A stretch of 64,000 nucleotides of DNA, from NCBI GenBank assembly GCA_021234155.1, contig JAJEKV010000071.1, positions 2,307,138 through 2,371,137 on the forward strand. The letters are read 5' to 3'. Numbering within the stretch: position 1 is the first letter of the stretch; each line of letters starts with the position of its first letter. Origin of the DNA: Isoetes taiwanensis. Taxonomy: Eukaryota; Streptophyta; Lycopodiopsida; Isoetales; Isoetaceae. The position numbers and the translations under genes are program-made. Under the pieces are notes generated by a model. It was not told where the DNA came from. It saw only the letters and a program-made list of their open reading frames with translations, and did no database searches. Below are positions 1 through 12,275 of this stretch, piece by piece.

Positions 1-222
1 AAAATTGGAGTAGTCATAAGTTAATTGCATTTTGGCGGGTAAGTTCTCTCTTCAAGTATTAACTTTATTGGGCAGTCTCTGAATGAATTGGTGCTTCGTA
101 AGAAATTCTTTAGGGCTCTTTGAGCAAGAAATCTATTCAACTTAGCACAAAACTTCTTTTGCAGCGGGTTGGAGAAGAGAAATGTTCGCGGCGGCCGCAA
201 GGCCGCCGCGATAAATTTCTTG
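1..222 (+). repeat. Left inverted-repeat arm with GC hairpin
   Basis: This arm pairs with 1336-1845. It carries TTTGGCGGG near 31-39. It also holds a perfect 10-bp GC stem, 187-196 with 201-210, closed by a GCAA loop (a GNRA-type tetraloop if transcribed). The stem is far more GC-rich than its surroundings. Confidence 0.75.
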
Positions 223-1335
223 TAGTTCTTAATAGATGTACTAATGTTTGGAATCTACTTAAACTACATGGGCACATAGTATACCCTAATAGTAATCTTA
301 AAAATAAACGCAATATCTTGCCTGGAAACATGACACCCCAATAGTGTCCTTGAATTACAAAATCACTTATGGTATAATGGGGTCTAGCATTAGAAAGTCT
401 TGTAATAGAAACGATGCTTAAATAAACCCAGCACGTCTTTAGGAATAATGCTTGTGCATAATCAAATGATGAGACGCTTTAAAAAATGCCAGACAATGAT
501 CTGACAACTATGCAGCTCCCGACCAATTGGAGCACTAGAGAAGACGTATTAGATGGAGAACCAAGGCTTAAAGGAGGTGATAAAGGGCTAGTTGGCAAAG
601 TATGGGTAGGAGAGTAATACTTGGAAAATGCACAAGATTTTGGGGCAAAACAGAAGGAATCAAAGAATAGAATAGAATAGTTAGGAACCAAGCAAGTTTT
701 CAATAAATTTAAAATCCCCACTAAGAAGAACTTGCATGATTGAGGATTGGAGAGAGACGGTACCCGTTTTTGGTGGTAGAATAGCCAACAAAGCGAGAAG
801 CGTGAATGCGAGGAGAAAACAGCTTTTGGGATGTGAATCAAAAGCATGGCTAGACAAACAAAAGTTTTGAGATGAACAAGATCAAGCCTTGTGAGAGTGC
901 CAAAGCTCGTGAGGAGTTTTATTTGAAGAGGATGTTTTTGGCACAAGATGGTGTGAAGATATGTAGCAATTTGAATGTGGTAGCAACTCAAAATTGAATA
1001 GGTAAGTTTGCTGGAATCAAGTGACAACTTGCTCGATCCTTAAGAGTGCGGTTCATCCGCTTTGCATGACCAGCATTTTGCGACATGAGCAGCTTTGCTT
1101 CGGATTACGAGCAACAGTTGTGCAATATTCAATGTGATGAGAACTGCAGAAAAGATCAAAAGCTTTAGGAGTATACTCTCCATTGACAGTCATAAGTTGT
1201 TGGGTTTGTTTCCCAAGTCAAGTTTGAGTAAGCTAGACAAACTGCTCAAAAATAGAGAGAACTTCATTTTTTGCGCTTGCGGAAATAAATTGCTATATGC
1301 CGAAAATGGACATCAATCTATTATATTACAAGAAA

Positions 1336-1845
1336 TTTATTGCGGCGGCCTTGCGGCCGCCGCGAACATTTCTCTTCTCCAACCCGCCGCAAAAGAAGTT
1401 TTGTGCTAAGTTGAATAGATTTCAATTCTGGACATCCTTGAGATGTGAAAGAACATGCAGGAGTTGAATCTGCATGTTCCTCAAACTATATTAGTTTTGA
1501 GAATCTACTGCTCATCCTCTTGTGGCATTCCCTTGATAAAAATTTGGTTGCTTATTCATGTTAAAAGTTTTAGTTTTATGAGCTTGGTGCCCCCCATACC
1601 CATCATTGTAGTTTTTATCTTATGAGAGTTTATACTATACCCTTGTTGTCCATGTCTCCTTTAGCTCAAAGAGCACTAAAGAATTTCTTGCTCAAAGAGC
1701 ACTAAAGAATTTCTTACGAAGCACCAATTCATTCAGAGACTACCCAATAGAGTTAATACTTGAAGAGAGAATCTGAGCCATAGCCCATTATTGAGTGAAG
1801 AACTTACCCGCCAAAATGCAATTAACTTATGACTACTCCAATTTT
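1336..1845 (-). repeat. Right inverted-repeat arm
   Basis: Inverted counterpart of 1-222. Relative to the left arm it has about 240 extra bases (roughly 1426-1663), a local 26-bp duplication, and about 35 extra bases near 1765-1800. The matching GC hairpin lies at 1342-1363 with a TTGC loop on this strand. Confidence 0.7.
1664..1715. repeat. 26-bp tandem duplication
   Basis: Two head-to-tail copies, 1664-1689 and 1690-1715, inside the right arm. The left arm has one copy, so the duplication arose after the arms formed. Confidence 0.8.
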
Positions 1846-4800
1846 GCTTTTTTTTTTTTTTTTGATGCACCTAGCCTCAATAGCCTCAATCCCATTATTG
1901 GGTTCTCATTTCCTGTGCCTAGAATTTAGCAAAGCCTTAATTACTAGGTGCTACCCAAGTGGTCCTAGATATGGCATCTAAACATCGAACTTCTTTTAAG
2001 GGAGGGGAGGTTTTTGGATTGCCCCTCTTAAGAATGTTTTTGGGTTGCCCCTGTTAAAGTGAAATTCGTTAGGTAGAGGGTGCCTTGAGCATCTTGAGGC
2101 ATATTTTAGCATATCTAATGGTGCAATGGCTAAAATTTTGGTACCAATTTAATTCGGCGGAATTTTGTGGATATCAATTGACTCTATTGTTACTTTCACC
2201 CAATGGTCTGACAATCATAGGGTACAATTTTGTGGATATCAATTAATCTATTGTTGACTTTAACCCTATGGTTTGATAATCATAGGGTGACCTGAAAAAG
2301 CATCTTGTTTTTGAAGGGAAAGTCATACCTGCTATGACTTCTGCCTACCACAGAGTTGCTGTAAAACAGGAGGGGGTATTCCTTAGGAATGAAGCATCTA
2401 AGTCCACTGCTCAACCCATGAATAGGAGTGACTTTTTTTGCACCACCCAAAGTTTCTTCAAGGTAAAAAGCCCTGATAACTAGATGCAGATGATGGCTTG
2501 TTGTTGGCATTGCTTGTCAAGTTTTTCATACCCCAAGGAATGCTTATGCCAATGCCTATGAACGACTTGTGTGCAATCACAATGCCTTGCACAAGTTTTA
2601 ATATGACATTGAGATACATATTGACAATTTCAACGTCTGAGATATTTCAATGCCATTATGGAAATCTACAGGTCGTTCCGATGTAAAAACTCGAGTAAAT
2701 TCCTATAGAACCTAACAATCATTTACATTAGATCCTTATAAATGTGTATTGCCACCAAAAAGTTGATGTCTAGTAAGGGATGAGATTAACATTTGTATTG
2801 TTTTTTGACAAAGAGCATCTGACTTGGGTATATAATTTGGTATAATAAACTCCAATCTGCAAGCATCAAAAGTTGAATGCACGCACGTTTTTTGCCTTCA
2901 TTCTTGAACATTTACTGCATGTCTTCTTGTGTCATCTTGCATCTTCATTCCATGCTTCTCTAAAACAATATCTATCTATCTATCTTACCTGCTTTGCAAG
3001 GCACTAATTCCAAAAAGACTGAAAGAAATTAGAAATGTCAGAAAACTTCACAAGCAAGACTTTAAACAAAAGAACTAGGCAATAGCTATAGCTCGTGTGG
3101 ACACCTGAAACTGTCATTGAAGGGCAGAGGCCTGCCATTAGACAACATCTGTATATGGAAAATTCACCAAGGGATAACTAAGATCCACGATCTTAAAGGA
3201 TAATAGAAGTCTTCATGCATGCCACTGTTTTTTAGGCTAGAGCTACAGACCGCCTTCCGGTATATAATTTGAAGTCCTCCAAAATCCAAAGCAATTTGTT
3301 TTTCTCAAATTGCTTCACTAGAAGTGAAATGTCTCTTTGAAACAGATAAACATGGAAAATTCCAAGACCTAGATGTAACAGAGAATGTTTTGAAAAGATG
3401 CAACACAGAATGTTGTTCTTGGTGCAGCGAAAGACGCAATATCATGCCAGAACCTGCAATGATCCCTTTGCCATTTAACAAAGCTGATTATATAATATCA
3501 GATGATCCGCATTACCAAGACATAAGCATAAACCCTGCATTTGAAGCAGGAAAAGATATAAAATTTTAAAACAATGCAGACTTATCAAGTTCTCTACAAT
3601 TGGTAGAGGAACATCTTAGCCCCTTTCACAAAGGCCGAGCCACCGCCTTCATCTCTGCCATACCGACCTAGGGTAGCAAAACAAAAGGTACCGGAAGCCC
3701 AAGAATAAACTGTAAGAAGCAAGATCGAATTCAAACTAAGAAGCAAGCCGCATCATAATTAGCAACTAGAGAAACTACGCATGGTCCAAGCAAAATGCAT
3801 GAACATAGCGTGCAAACCATATTCAAAACGTAAAGGGCAAACAATATCAGCATACATCACTTTGAGGGCAGAGAGTTTCAAGCCATTTCTTGCACTCCAT
3901 AGACTGTCAAAACAGAAATGTAGAAGGAAATGCAAGAACTTTCTATGTGATTCATCTTCCTTGCATATCTAACCTATCTGTTATTCTCCAGCACAACACC
4001 CTTATATTTCGACAATTTTGCTTGGTTTGAGAAAAATCCCAGGAGTAAAAAATTTCCGGAAAAATGACAGGTGATATGCATGCTCATCATATAATAGATC
4101 ATATAATAGGGAACATGCTTAGTGGGAAAAAACCTCACTGGATTGGTAAAGATCGTCCAACGCCAGTGCCAAATGTTCAATGGTAAACACTGAATGTGTC
4201 TGCATTTTTGCACAGTAACCACACAAAATTAGCAAAAAAGGGAAGAGCATATTCACAAAGAAGAATTGCATGTAAAGCAAAAGAGGAAGCATACATGTCT
4301 TATAGCCAAGCCGATCCCCGACATCGAAATTCTTCCTTCTGAAGAATACCGCAACTAAGAACCAACAAATGAAAATATCTTCACATAATGAAGAACTACC
4401 TTATCCACGAAAATGCCGTATCTCGGACCGAAGTGTTGAAGGGAGACAATGGGGTCCCGTAACCCATTGTAAAGTGTCCGCGAAATGGGCGTGACGATCG
4501 CTGAAAAAAATCATTTTGTTGCGGCGCACCACCTTTGCGGCAAAAGGTCAAGCAAAAGAAGAGGGTATCTCTTACCTCTACAAAAGGAATCAAGAGGTAA
4601 TTTCAATCTAACTCGGATTTTCCTACCTGGACTCCCGGAAAAGTGTCTCATCTTTGAAATCTCAAGAGCATATTTCTCACCACGGATGGCTCATGTACAC
4701 CATATAAAGATTCAAAATTTGGTTCCTAATCTATGGCTCTTGCAAAATGTACAAACTGGAATTTGCAGTAGCCGGAAGGAATGGGCCCCGAAAGAAGTCC

Positions 4801-5416
4801 TTTGTTGGTGCAATGGGCTGCATCATCGGGTTCATGTACATACCCACACCGAGAACTCATAGGTGGATGGGTGACTCTCATTGCACTGGCCTCCCCAATG
4901 TTGTTAACACTAGTTATGTCATGGATGCTAGTCCGTCTCTTATCCTTGTTGATGGAGTTTAGAGATAATAAAATATTTACATTGCATGCCCGGCTACTTG
5001 TGTTGGTGTTAGAAACCACAAAATTCCCGGAAATACTCGCCAATCACCCTTGCCAAATTTCTCCAAGCCCAGTAAAAATCACAGGCCCTTGCCAAATTAG
5101 TATGCCCTTGCCAAATGGAAGATCAGTATTTCCACGCAGCCCAACAAACCCCACAGCGGCCAAGTTTCAGCCGAACTTTTCCCACAGATCTGCCATGCCA
5201 CTTTGACAAAGGGCCATCCCATTTTGATGAAGGAAGATGCCCGGGCGACGATTCTTCATTGTCGCGATGGCTGCGATGGCTATGGCGATGGCGGCGATCC
5301 CAAATCCGTGTTTTTTTTTTTTCTTCGATTTCATTTTCTCTGGCCTTTTTTTTTTGTTTCCCTATTTTTTCCCCCCGGAAATACGTGGCGGGAATCAACC
5401 GAATATGCCAAATGCA
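1846..5416. other. Stretch with no recognised gene
   Basis: No frame here gives a recognisable protein on either strand. Visible structure is a T16 run at 1848-1863, a 65-bp tandem repeat at 2161-2288, a TATC microsatellite at 2969-2985, and CCCTTGCCAAAT three times at 5047, 5086 and 5105. Around 5230-5300 there is a GGCGATGGC-like low-complexity stretch. Confidence 0.5.
2161..2288. repeat. 65-bp tandem duplication
   Basis: Two imperfect copies begin with AATTTTGTGGATATCAATT at 2161 and 2226. Both end with ATCATAGGGT. Several substitutions separate the copies, so the duplication is not recent. Confidence 0.75.
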
Positions 5417-5848
5417 TCTTCCCCCTAAGAATTATATATATATATATATGTTAAGAAAATTATAGTGTATGTCTGTCTTGAATGGCGCCCTAGATTGGGC
5501 GGCTGAGATTCTGCCAGGCCACGTGGCATCATCTGCATCGTTTCCTAATTACCTTTCCTAGGGTTTTTTTTGTGTTTGCGGCAGGAGCTTCTCTAGGTTA
5601 AGCTTGGCTTTGGCGCAAGCTTGGGTATGGCGGAATGTTTTCCCTTACTCGATTTTGCATCTATCTCCTCTCGGTATGGTTTCAAGGCGGCTAATGCTTG
5701 AGCATCTCATCTTCAGTTCTCGATGATGGATATGGCGGGCTAGGTAGCTATGACTATGGCAGCCAGGCGGGTGGAAGCTTCAGAACAGCAGAGGTGAAAG
5801 TGTGAAGGTGTAAAACAAGAAGGCGGAATAGATTATTTAGTGCTGGGC

Positions 5849-6061
5849 ATGGGGCAAGGTTACGAAGAGGGATTTTCGCCGGATCTGCAAGTGGCTATTG
5901 CAAGAAGTAATTCATCTGCTAGCGTTTCTTCATTGGGAAAGTCCATAAATCAGAAAGCAGAGGCCATAGCTGAGGCTCACAGAGGCAGAGTAGAGGTCGA
6001 ACCGCATGCTTTCTTGGAAGCTTCCACCCGTAAGATTGAAGCTCGAGCTCAAAGAATGCAG
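5849..6061 (+). CDS. Unidentified captured exon
   Basis: An open frame begins with ATG at 5849 and reaches a good splice donor (CAG|GTACTC) at 6061. The encoded 71 residues begin MGQGYEEGFSPDLQ and end in an Ala/Glu/Arg-rich, probably helical segment. I do not recognise the family. Its place in a Helitron upstream of a truncated laccase suggests a gene fragment captured from elsewhere, possibly unrelated to the laccase. It may not be translated. Confidence 0.35.
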
Positions 6062-6491
6062 GTACTCTAACCTAACTTATTTTCCACTTTTTTTTCATTC
6101 AGTATACACTATAATACCAAATAAGACGTCTGAAGCAATACAATACAAAATACAGGCAGAAGCAGAGCGGGCACAGCAAGACATACAAAAACCAAGTTCT
6201 ATAAAAGGATAATTACATGTTTATGGTCTACCAAAAGGCAAGTGGTATACTTAAGCAGATAATTGGAACTTTTTGCATTTTACACAATCTTAAACAGTTC
6301 CAAGTTATTTTGTTCACTTGCTGGAAGTTCCAGAGTAGTGGCATTTTGAATGTTTATGGTTAACATTTTTGCCGCTTCATCTTCAAATAGCTCATGAGAT
6401 GGTTCGTGATGTTAGAGCTGCATGGTGAAATATGTTGTGATGTTACTAAGTACTGAACAACTGACTCCTTGCATTCTGATTTCATTTGCAG

Positions 6492-7611
6492 ATACCGTAA
6501 TTTTGAAAGTGGTAAAGGGCCAGAGATATCTTCTCAGAGTTGTCAACAATGCCCTGGAAGTAGATCTCTTTGTCACCGTAGCTAAGCACAATCTAACAGT
6601 GGTAGAAACTGATGGATCTTACACAAAGCATATAACAAATTCCAGTTTCCTGATCTCTCTAGGCCAGACATACACTTTCACGAACCATGCAAGCCAAGAG
6701 GCCAATACTACATAGTGGTTAATCCCTTTGAAAGATCAGCAAGAGCAGGGGTGCAGGAAACTCCAGCAGTGGCCATTCTGAGATACAAAGGAGCAAAAAA
6801 CTCTGTAACTCCAGTTTACCCAAGCAATGTCCCACTGAAGAATGACTCTACATATTTCAAGACATCTCAAGAAAAGGTCAAGAGCCTGAACTCAAAGGCA
6901 TACCCCTCTAAAGTGCCCAAAACAGTAGATGTCAATCTGCTCTATGCAGTCACATTGAATCTAAATCCCTGCACAGTAACCAACACCAGCAAATGCCAAG
7001 GAATTCCATACACTGATTCTGCCACAAACACCACAGTCCTGACCAATTTTGCAAGCTCCATCAACAATGTTACTTTCCAAAGATCAGATATTGCTCTTCT
7101 ACAGGCTTACTACAATAAGATTGATGGAGTTTATACTATAGATTTTCCAGCATTTCCTCCAACTGTTTATGACTTCACAGGGGTGTCTCTCAATATTGAT
7201 AGTCTGGCATCAAATAAAGGTACTAAGGTTACAGTTCTCCCTTATGGAGCCAATGTTCAGCTGGTTATTCAGGGCACCATAAACCTTCAGCCTGAAGCTC
7301 ATCCTTTCCATTTGCATGGTACTGATTTCTATGTGGTTGGATATGGAGATGGGAACTATAATTCTAGCTCCGATCCGGCGAAATTCAACCTGGTTGATCC
7401 AGCTAAAAGAAATACTGCCATGTTAACCAAATCTAAATGGACTGCACTGTGATGGCATAATGGATCTGGTTGGTGCCTTTTTTTATTTTTTATTGTAGCT
7501 GTTTGGCTTATGCATTGCCACTTTGATGGGCATGTTTCTTGGGGAATGGAGACTGTTTTCATCGTTAAAGATGGAACAAAGCCAGATGAGATCCTTCCTG
7601 GTATTAGTTAA
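6492..7611 (+). pseudogene. Laccase (multicopper oxidase) 3' fragment
   Basis: Plant laccases are secreted blue copper oxidases that polymerise phenolics such as monolignols. Only the middle and C-terminal cupredoxin regions are present. After a splice acceptor at 6491 comes a plastocyanin-like domain (VVKGQRYLLRVVNNA), then a long C-terminal region with the copper motif HPFHLHG at 7300-7320 and the last motif [12 protein letters not shown] at 7513-7548, with Met at the axial type-1 position. The N-terminal copper motifs HWHG and HAH are absent. A frameshift near 6690 splits the frame (QYYIVVNPFE continues in another register), and the last intron region near 7420-7495 is degraded. It is a captured, non-functional fragment. 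Confidence 0.85.
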
Positions 7612-7730
7612 AGAATATCCATACTATACAGAACTGTAGTATTAAAGGCAATCTTTTATTCTTTTGTCTATGTCTTCTATCAACACAAAGCAAAAGCATG
7701 TATGTAGATGCATAAAGAAAAAGGCAAATC

Positions 7731-8208
7731 TCCATCTTTTATGGAGAATTATCCATGTTATATGGAGCTACACAACATACTTTGCTATGTTAATGAATGC
7801 TATCTTATGCACGAATGGACAAGAAAACCAATGTCTAAAACATTATATCATCTTGAAAAAGTTGTTACTTATAGGAGTTGTTACTGGAAGATTGGAAAGA
7901 GATGGTTTGTTAGACCTCTAGCAACAAAGTTTGAAAATAGCATTTATAAGAACTATGTAACAAAGTTCTCCCATCTTTTATGGAGAATTATCCATGTTAT
8001 AAAGAGCTACACAAAGTACTTTGGTATGTTAATGAATGCTATCTTATGCTCGGATGGACAAGAAAATCAACATCTAAAACATTATTTCATCTTCAAGGAA
8101 GCAACCATAGAACTACACTATAGGAGTTGTTACTGGAAGATTGGAAAGAGATGGTTTGTTAGACCTCTAGCAAGAAAGTTTGAAAATAGCATTTATAAGA
8201 GCCATGCA
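7731..8208 (+). repeat. 239-bp tandem duplication
   Basis: Two diverged copies start at about 7731 and 7970, each with TTTATGGAGAATTATCCATG and ending near CATTTATAAGA. A 188-codon frame runs through both (7708-8274), so the period of about 239 gives an imperfect protein repeat (YRSCYWKIGKRWFVRPLA twice). No domain is recognised, and the frame is likely fortuitous. Confidence 0.75.
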
Positions 8209-8630
8209 ACAAAGTTTGAAGATAGCATTTATAAGAGATGTGCAACTACTCGGTTCAACCATTCACGCAATTGAGTAGGCAACATTTCTAAAGGTTCAAA
8301 GATATACGCAACACAACTATTCATGTGCTCTCGACTTATGCCCAGCAACGCTGGGCACCATTACTAGTAAATGTAAGAAAATATTGAAACCCTTCATGAA
8401 AGACTGAAAATTGACCACACAAATATGAGAATTTGTTGAACACAATGGTTGTCACAATTCTAATATCGCAAGAATGGAGGTTTGAGTTGTTTTTTGCCAT
8501 GAATGTAGATTTGGCATAAGTCTTTCAAAGGAACCTTTGATGGCATTCCAATGACTGCTTTATGGGCAAGAGTATTTTTGATGCTTGCGACTCCTGCATG
8601 ACCTAATCTTTGATGTCAACTACCATGGTT

Positions 8631-8689
8631 AGAATAGAATAGAATAGAATAGAATAGAATAGAATAGAATAGAATAGAATAGAATAGAA
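8631..8689. repeat. (AGAAT)n microsatellite, about 12 units
   Basis: A perfect pentanucleotide tract of 59 bases. A short run of the same unit occurs near 659-676. Confidence 0.95.
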
Positions 8690-8739
8690 GATAACGCGTT
8701 AGTACTACTAACGTGAAATAACTCTACTAACTTCTAATG

Positions 8740-9365
8740 CATGACTAACATAGTTAGTTGGCCCAGATTTTACAGTTGGCCAATTTCAGAAAAAAAACCT
8801 ACCTATTTGTTTCTATCTCACGATTTTATATATCCAAAAATCAGAGCCATTTTCCCTCTTACTACTTGTGTTTCTATTCCTCTGTCAGTAGTGGTCAAAA
8901 GTGGCCCACTTTTTTTCAAGTACAAACTACATCTGCTTAATGGACCTGAGTTTGCCAAGATGTTTTCCAATGTTGAGGCTTTCGCTACTTACAGGTCTAG
9001 GCATACTTTTGTTTCTACCTCTCCAATTGCTCCTATCCCATGTCACATAGCATCCACTTCACCTGAATGTTGTGTTGTATATCTATCTCTGCACTAGTTA
9101 ATCCGCCAGTATTACTAGCCCTTGTGCCTTCGTCTCAAGCTATTTCTACACCATTGCCTTCTTCTAGTGCATTCTGCCTCAGTCGATATCAGTAGACCCG
9201 TCTTCCGGACATTGCTCACAAGCAAGAATTATTGGAAGAAGGATGGTCTACTCCACGCTTGAAGAAGCTTGCACGTCGCAAAAATAGCTTGGCTACTCAA
9301 TCTGCGTTAGTTCACTTTGTAGCTCCAATATCTGCTACGATTGTTACAGAGGAATTCTTTCTAAA
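8740..9365 (+). mobile_element. LINE ORF1 fragment, same family as the 13.6-19.3 kb LINE
   Basis: Plus-strand translation around 8890-8990 gives VVVKSGPLFFKYKLHLLNGP, nearly the same as the ORF1 C-terminal segment of the minus-strand LINE in this window. Around 9240-9340 a second match (LKKLARRKNSLATQ) aligns to KRVARRRNSIAPQ encoded near 17590 (-). The frame is interrupted, so this is a dead, truncated copy in the opposite orientation. Confidence 0.7.
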
Positions 9366-10151
9366 GCTTTTCAGTATCAATTAGAATAGAACAAAATACA
9401 TAGCTATGACATGGGATAGAAAAACAGCTATAGAAAGACATAATTATCTTATATTATAATGTTTTAGTGCAAGTAATGGACCACGCCCTAAATTCGACGG
9501 CTGAGATTTCATGATGCAATCTTAGGGCTAAAAAGGCACGTAAAAAAGCTAAAAAAAGTGACGTCCAAAAAATATTAAAAACTAGGGTGTTGTATCCAGC
9601 CCTAAATGAAAGGGCTAAAATTGGACGCTAACATTTGAGGGCTAAGATTTATTTTCACATAGATAGTTTTGGACGAAAGCCCGATCCGGTGGCCTTTTCC
9701 TTGATCCCTCTGCTTTAAACCCGGTCTTCCATGTTGTTTTTCTTACTCATGAAGATGCCGCTTTTCTTTGTGGTTTCTTGATCCATCCCAGATTTCGATT
9801 CTCGTGTGTTGTGGTGCAATATGGGTTCTCGGTAGAGTCAAGATGGCGAGGTATTTCGCACCATTTCTTTTTAGGATATATCTTAAACTTGCATTGTGTT
9901 TTGCTCGGTTCTAATTCCGGAAGTTATTTTCGTGGAGGACCCATATTCTACATTATCACGATGCTTGATGCATGGCCGACACAGGATAGCGGGCTTGGTT
10001 GCACGCGTTTTCTCCACCGGGCTTGGAATGCATGCTCAACAACGCCCATATATATATATATTAATCAACCGACAAATAACCCACATCGCAAAGGCCCTCC
10101 TTTTACATCTATCGTGCACTATGAGACCAGGATGGATAAGTCTCTTATGGT

Positions 10152-10953
10152 TTCTCCCCCTACTTCTTTGCCATTGTGTTCTTATTTGAATAGCTATTTC
10201 TGAATATGTAAGACGGATGATTAAGTTTCTGTTATGGATTAGTCCGCATATAAGCTCATATTTCGAATTTGAATGTGACAGTGGAAAACCTCTTTATGGC
10301 ACGCTAAAGATATTAACACCGAAACAGATCTGTTGAATAGAATATATGTGTGCCTCAACTTCGCCGGATGGAGGCTGGCAAAGGAAGCGGGCATTTAAGA
10401 AAGTTGTGAGTATATTTCTTCCCTTTATTATTGTTCTCAAGTTTTTCGGTTGTTAGTGTTTACCTCAAGCAATTTCTCACTAAGACCATCTATAAGTCAT
10501 CAATTAAAGTGTTGCCATCCCATGCGTGACTTTTAATTGCATCTTTCTTTTCTGCCAGTAAATATTGTTGAAGTCTCACTCTATCCGACCAGCCTAGCGG
10601 TGGTTCCGAAGTTAGCATGTGCTAGCATGTTGTGAATACGACCGAAAGCATGGCCTCCTAGAGCTTTGCACCAAGCTTAACTACTTCGAGCTATGGTAGG
10701 CTATGTGGATGCGGCATAAATATTGGATTCTCGGATCTTGGGATATTTGTTTCCCTCGGGTTGGTCGATTCATCAATTTGCCCATATGTACTTCCCACAA
10801 ATGCGTCCGGCCCGCATAAATTTTGTTTCAGATTCATGTCTGTGGTATAAGAAACCGCTTTTGTTTCTTAAAGCTCCTTTCTCCCCGCTACTTCTTTGCC
10901 ATTGTGTTCATTATTTTGAATAGCTATTTCTGAATAGGTAAGACGGATGATTA
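10152..10953. repeat. Direct repeat of about 75 bp at 10152-10224 and 10878-10953
   Basis: Both copies contain CTACTTCTTTGCCATTGTGT, then TGAATAGCTATTTCTGAATA and AAGACGGATGATTA, about 726 bp apart. The spacing suggests a duplicated segment inside Helitron B. No gene is recognised in the interval. Confidence 0.7.
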
Positions 10954-11547
10954 TAAGCAAGAAGGCCACTTTACATGGTCTAAAATGTCGGCTCAAACCT
11001 AAACCGCAAAGTCCCTCTTATTTCTAAATGATAGCCATAAGTTGCTTTTTAATGTTTCCAAATAGAAGCTTCTGTCACATACCAACTGATTTTTCTTTGC
11101 GAGGTGTTGTTGATAGTTAATGCGCCCACTTAATGCCAAACTTACAAAGTAATATAGTTCAAGACCTTGTTGTTGTTGCTCGGTGTTTGCGATTCGAGAT
11201 GAAGGCCAGGTTTAAGTGCATGGGTTTAAATTGTAGAATGTTTTTGTCCTCTCCTTTCTATTATCAAGTTCTTTGTTTGTGTTTTTATGGAAAATGACCT
11301 GTTTGATGTTTTCTTAAAGCATCATGAAGGAAATTACGATCGTTGAGAGGAGGTTAAAGTCGTCTTCAAAGAATTGATCAATTGATCATGAGGAGATAAA
11401 TGCGCAACTTTGTGCAAGATGACATAGTGGAAGACAATCATTGACATCTATGGAAAGCCGGGATTATGATGAGGTGTTTGAAGTATGTTTCAAGATATAT
11501 TCCGGTTTATGACGACGTGCATCATGAAAACATCAGACCAACTAGGT

Positions 11548-12040
11548 TGGTGTTTTGAAATGTTAATTGATATGTATGCTAGATGTGGAAATTTAGAAAT
11601 AGTGTGCAATGTGTTTGACATTCGTTGTCCCTGTTAAGAATTATACCACAAGTCCGCGGTTCATCGGTGTACTATAGTTTAAATATTAGTTTATGTAAAG
11701 AAGCTTTTGATAATTTTTAGCATTTTGTATTTCCTTACCATTGCTAAATACATCGCGGTGATAATTGTAAGCATAAAATGCTCTCTTTTTTAAAACCCAA
11801 GAATGGGGCAATCCATTGACAATCTTAGAATGGTTATGTGAAATATTAGATGTTGGCATATTGTAACATGTGCCTATATAGATTCTATATGTATTGTAGA
11901 TGTGGAAACATACAAGATGCTTGCCATTGGTGCAATTTGATACTTGCCCATAATGGCATATCATGGAGTGCTGTGATAATAGGATGTGCCCAGCATGGAC
12001 AAGGTAGAGAAGCAAGCTTTCAACATCAAACTATACTCAT
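11548..12040 (+). pseudogene. PPR (PLS-class) gene fragment
   Basis: Two separate stretches encode PPR-like motifs. Near 11560-11620 the frame gives MLIDMYARCGNLE. Near 11885-12020 it gives MYCRCGNIQDACHWC and ISWSAVIIGCAQHGQGREA. These match the 'MYAKCG..EDA..VF' and 'SWSAMI.GYAQHG.G.EA' pattern of plant PLS-type PPR proteins, which bind organellar RNA. The stretches are joined by non-coding or frame-broken sequence and lack start, stop and C-terminal E/DYW domains. It is a captured fragment in the same orientation as the Helitron. Confidence 0.7.
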
Positions 12041-12189
12041 GCAGCCACTATTTACTCTTCGAAACGAAATTCATGCAGTCATGTAGGCAAGAAATTCTAT
12101 TGAATGGATGTTAAGAAATACATTCTGCATAAATCGTGGGGCTGTTAAGGAAACAATAGATAGCAAGGCAGTTACCCACATGCCAAGCT

Positions 12190-12275
12190 CATGCAGATTC
12201 ATCAAAACAATTGGGGATTTGAACCCCCTGCCATGAGACTGGCAGTACCAATGTCCTGCCATGAAAGGCTTCTTC
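12190..12275 (-). repeat. tRNA-like B box, possible SINE relic
   Basis: The minus strand carries GGTTCAAATCC within a self-complementary GGGGTTCAAATCCCC, the shape of a tRNA T arm and Pol III B box. I could not fold a complete cloverleaf and see no clear A box, so this is not called a tRNA gene. A tRNA-derived SINE remnant is the likeliest reading. Confidence 0.3.

Larger units (their letters stand above)
1..1845. mobile_element. Non-autonomous DNA element with long terminal inverted repeats
   Basis: Bases 1-46 are the exact reverse complement of 1800-1845. The inverted similarity continues inward to about 222 on the left and back to about 1336 on the right, broken by indels. Position 1 is the window edge, so the left end may lie further out and a target-site duplication cannot be tested. 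The interior shows no recognisable transposase; the 182-codon minus-strand frame at 479-1027 matches nothing known. The structure fits a foldback or MULE-like non-autonomous element, but the superfamily is not established. Confidence 0.7.
5417..8367 (+). mobile_element. Helitron A (non-autonomous), carrying a laccase fragment
   Basis: The 3' end is clear: hairpin GCCCAGC-AAC-GCTGGGC at 8340-8356, seven bases, then CTAG ending at 8367, followed by T. The 5' end is diverged and uncertain. A TC at 5417 is followed by an (AT)n expansion, and from about 5455 the sequence matches the family 5' subterminal block (TAGTG, then GCGCCCTAGATTGGGCGG and CCACGTGGCATCATCT, as in the element at 39291). No Rep/helicase protein is present. 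Contents in order: an unidentified exon, a 3' laccase fragment, and a 239-bp tandem duplication. Confidence 0.75.

Noticed and set aside
479-1027. 182-codon minus-strand frame inside the first element
   Set aside because: No transposase motif or recognisable family; probably chance.
7708-8274. 188-codon protein in Helitron A
   Set aside because: The frame is open across an imperfect 239-bp tandem duplication but has no start context or recognised domain.
12190-12275. Functional tRNA gene
   Set aside because: Only the T-arm/B-box part fits. No complete cloverleaf or proper acceptor stem could be built.
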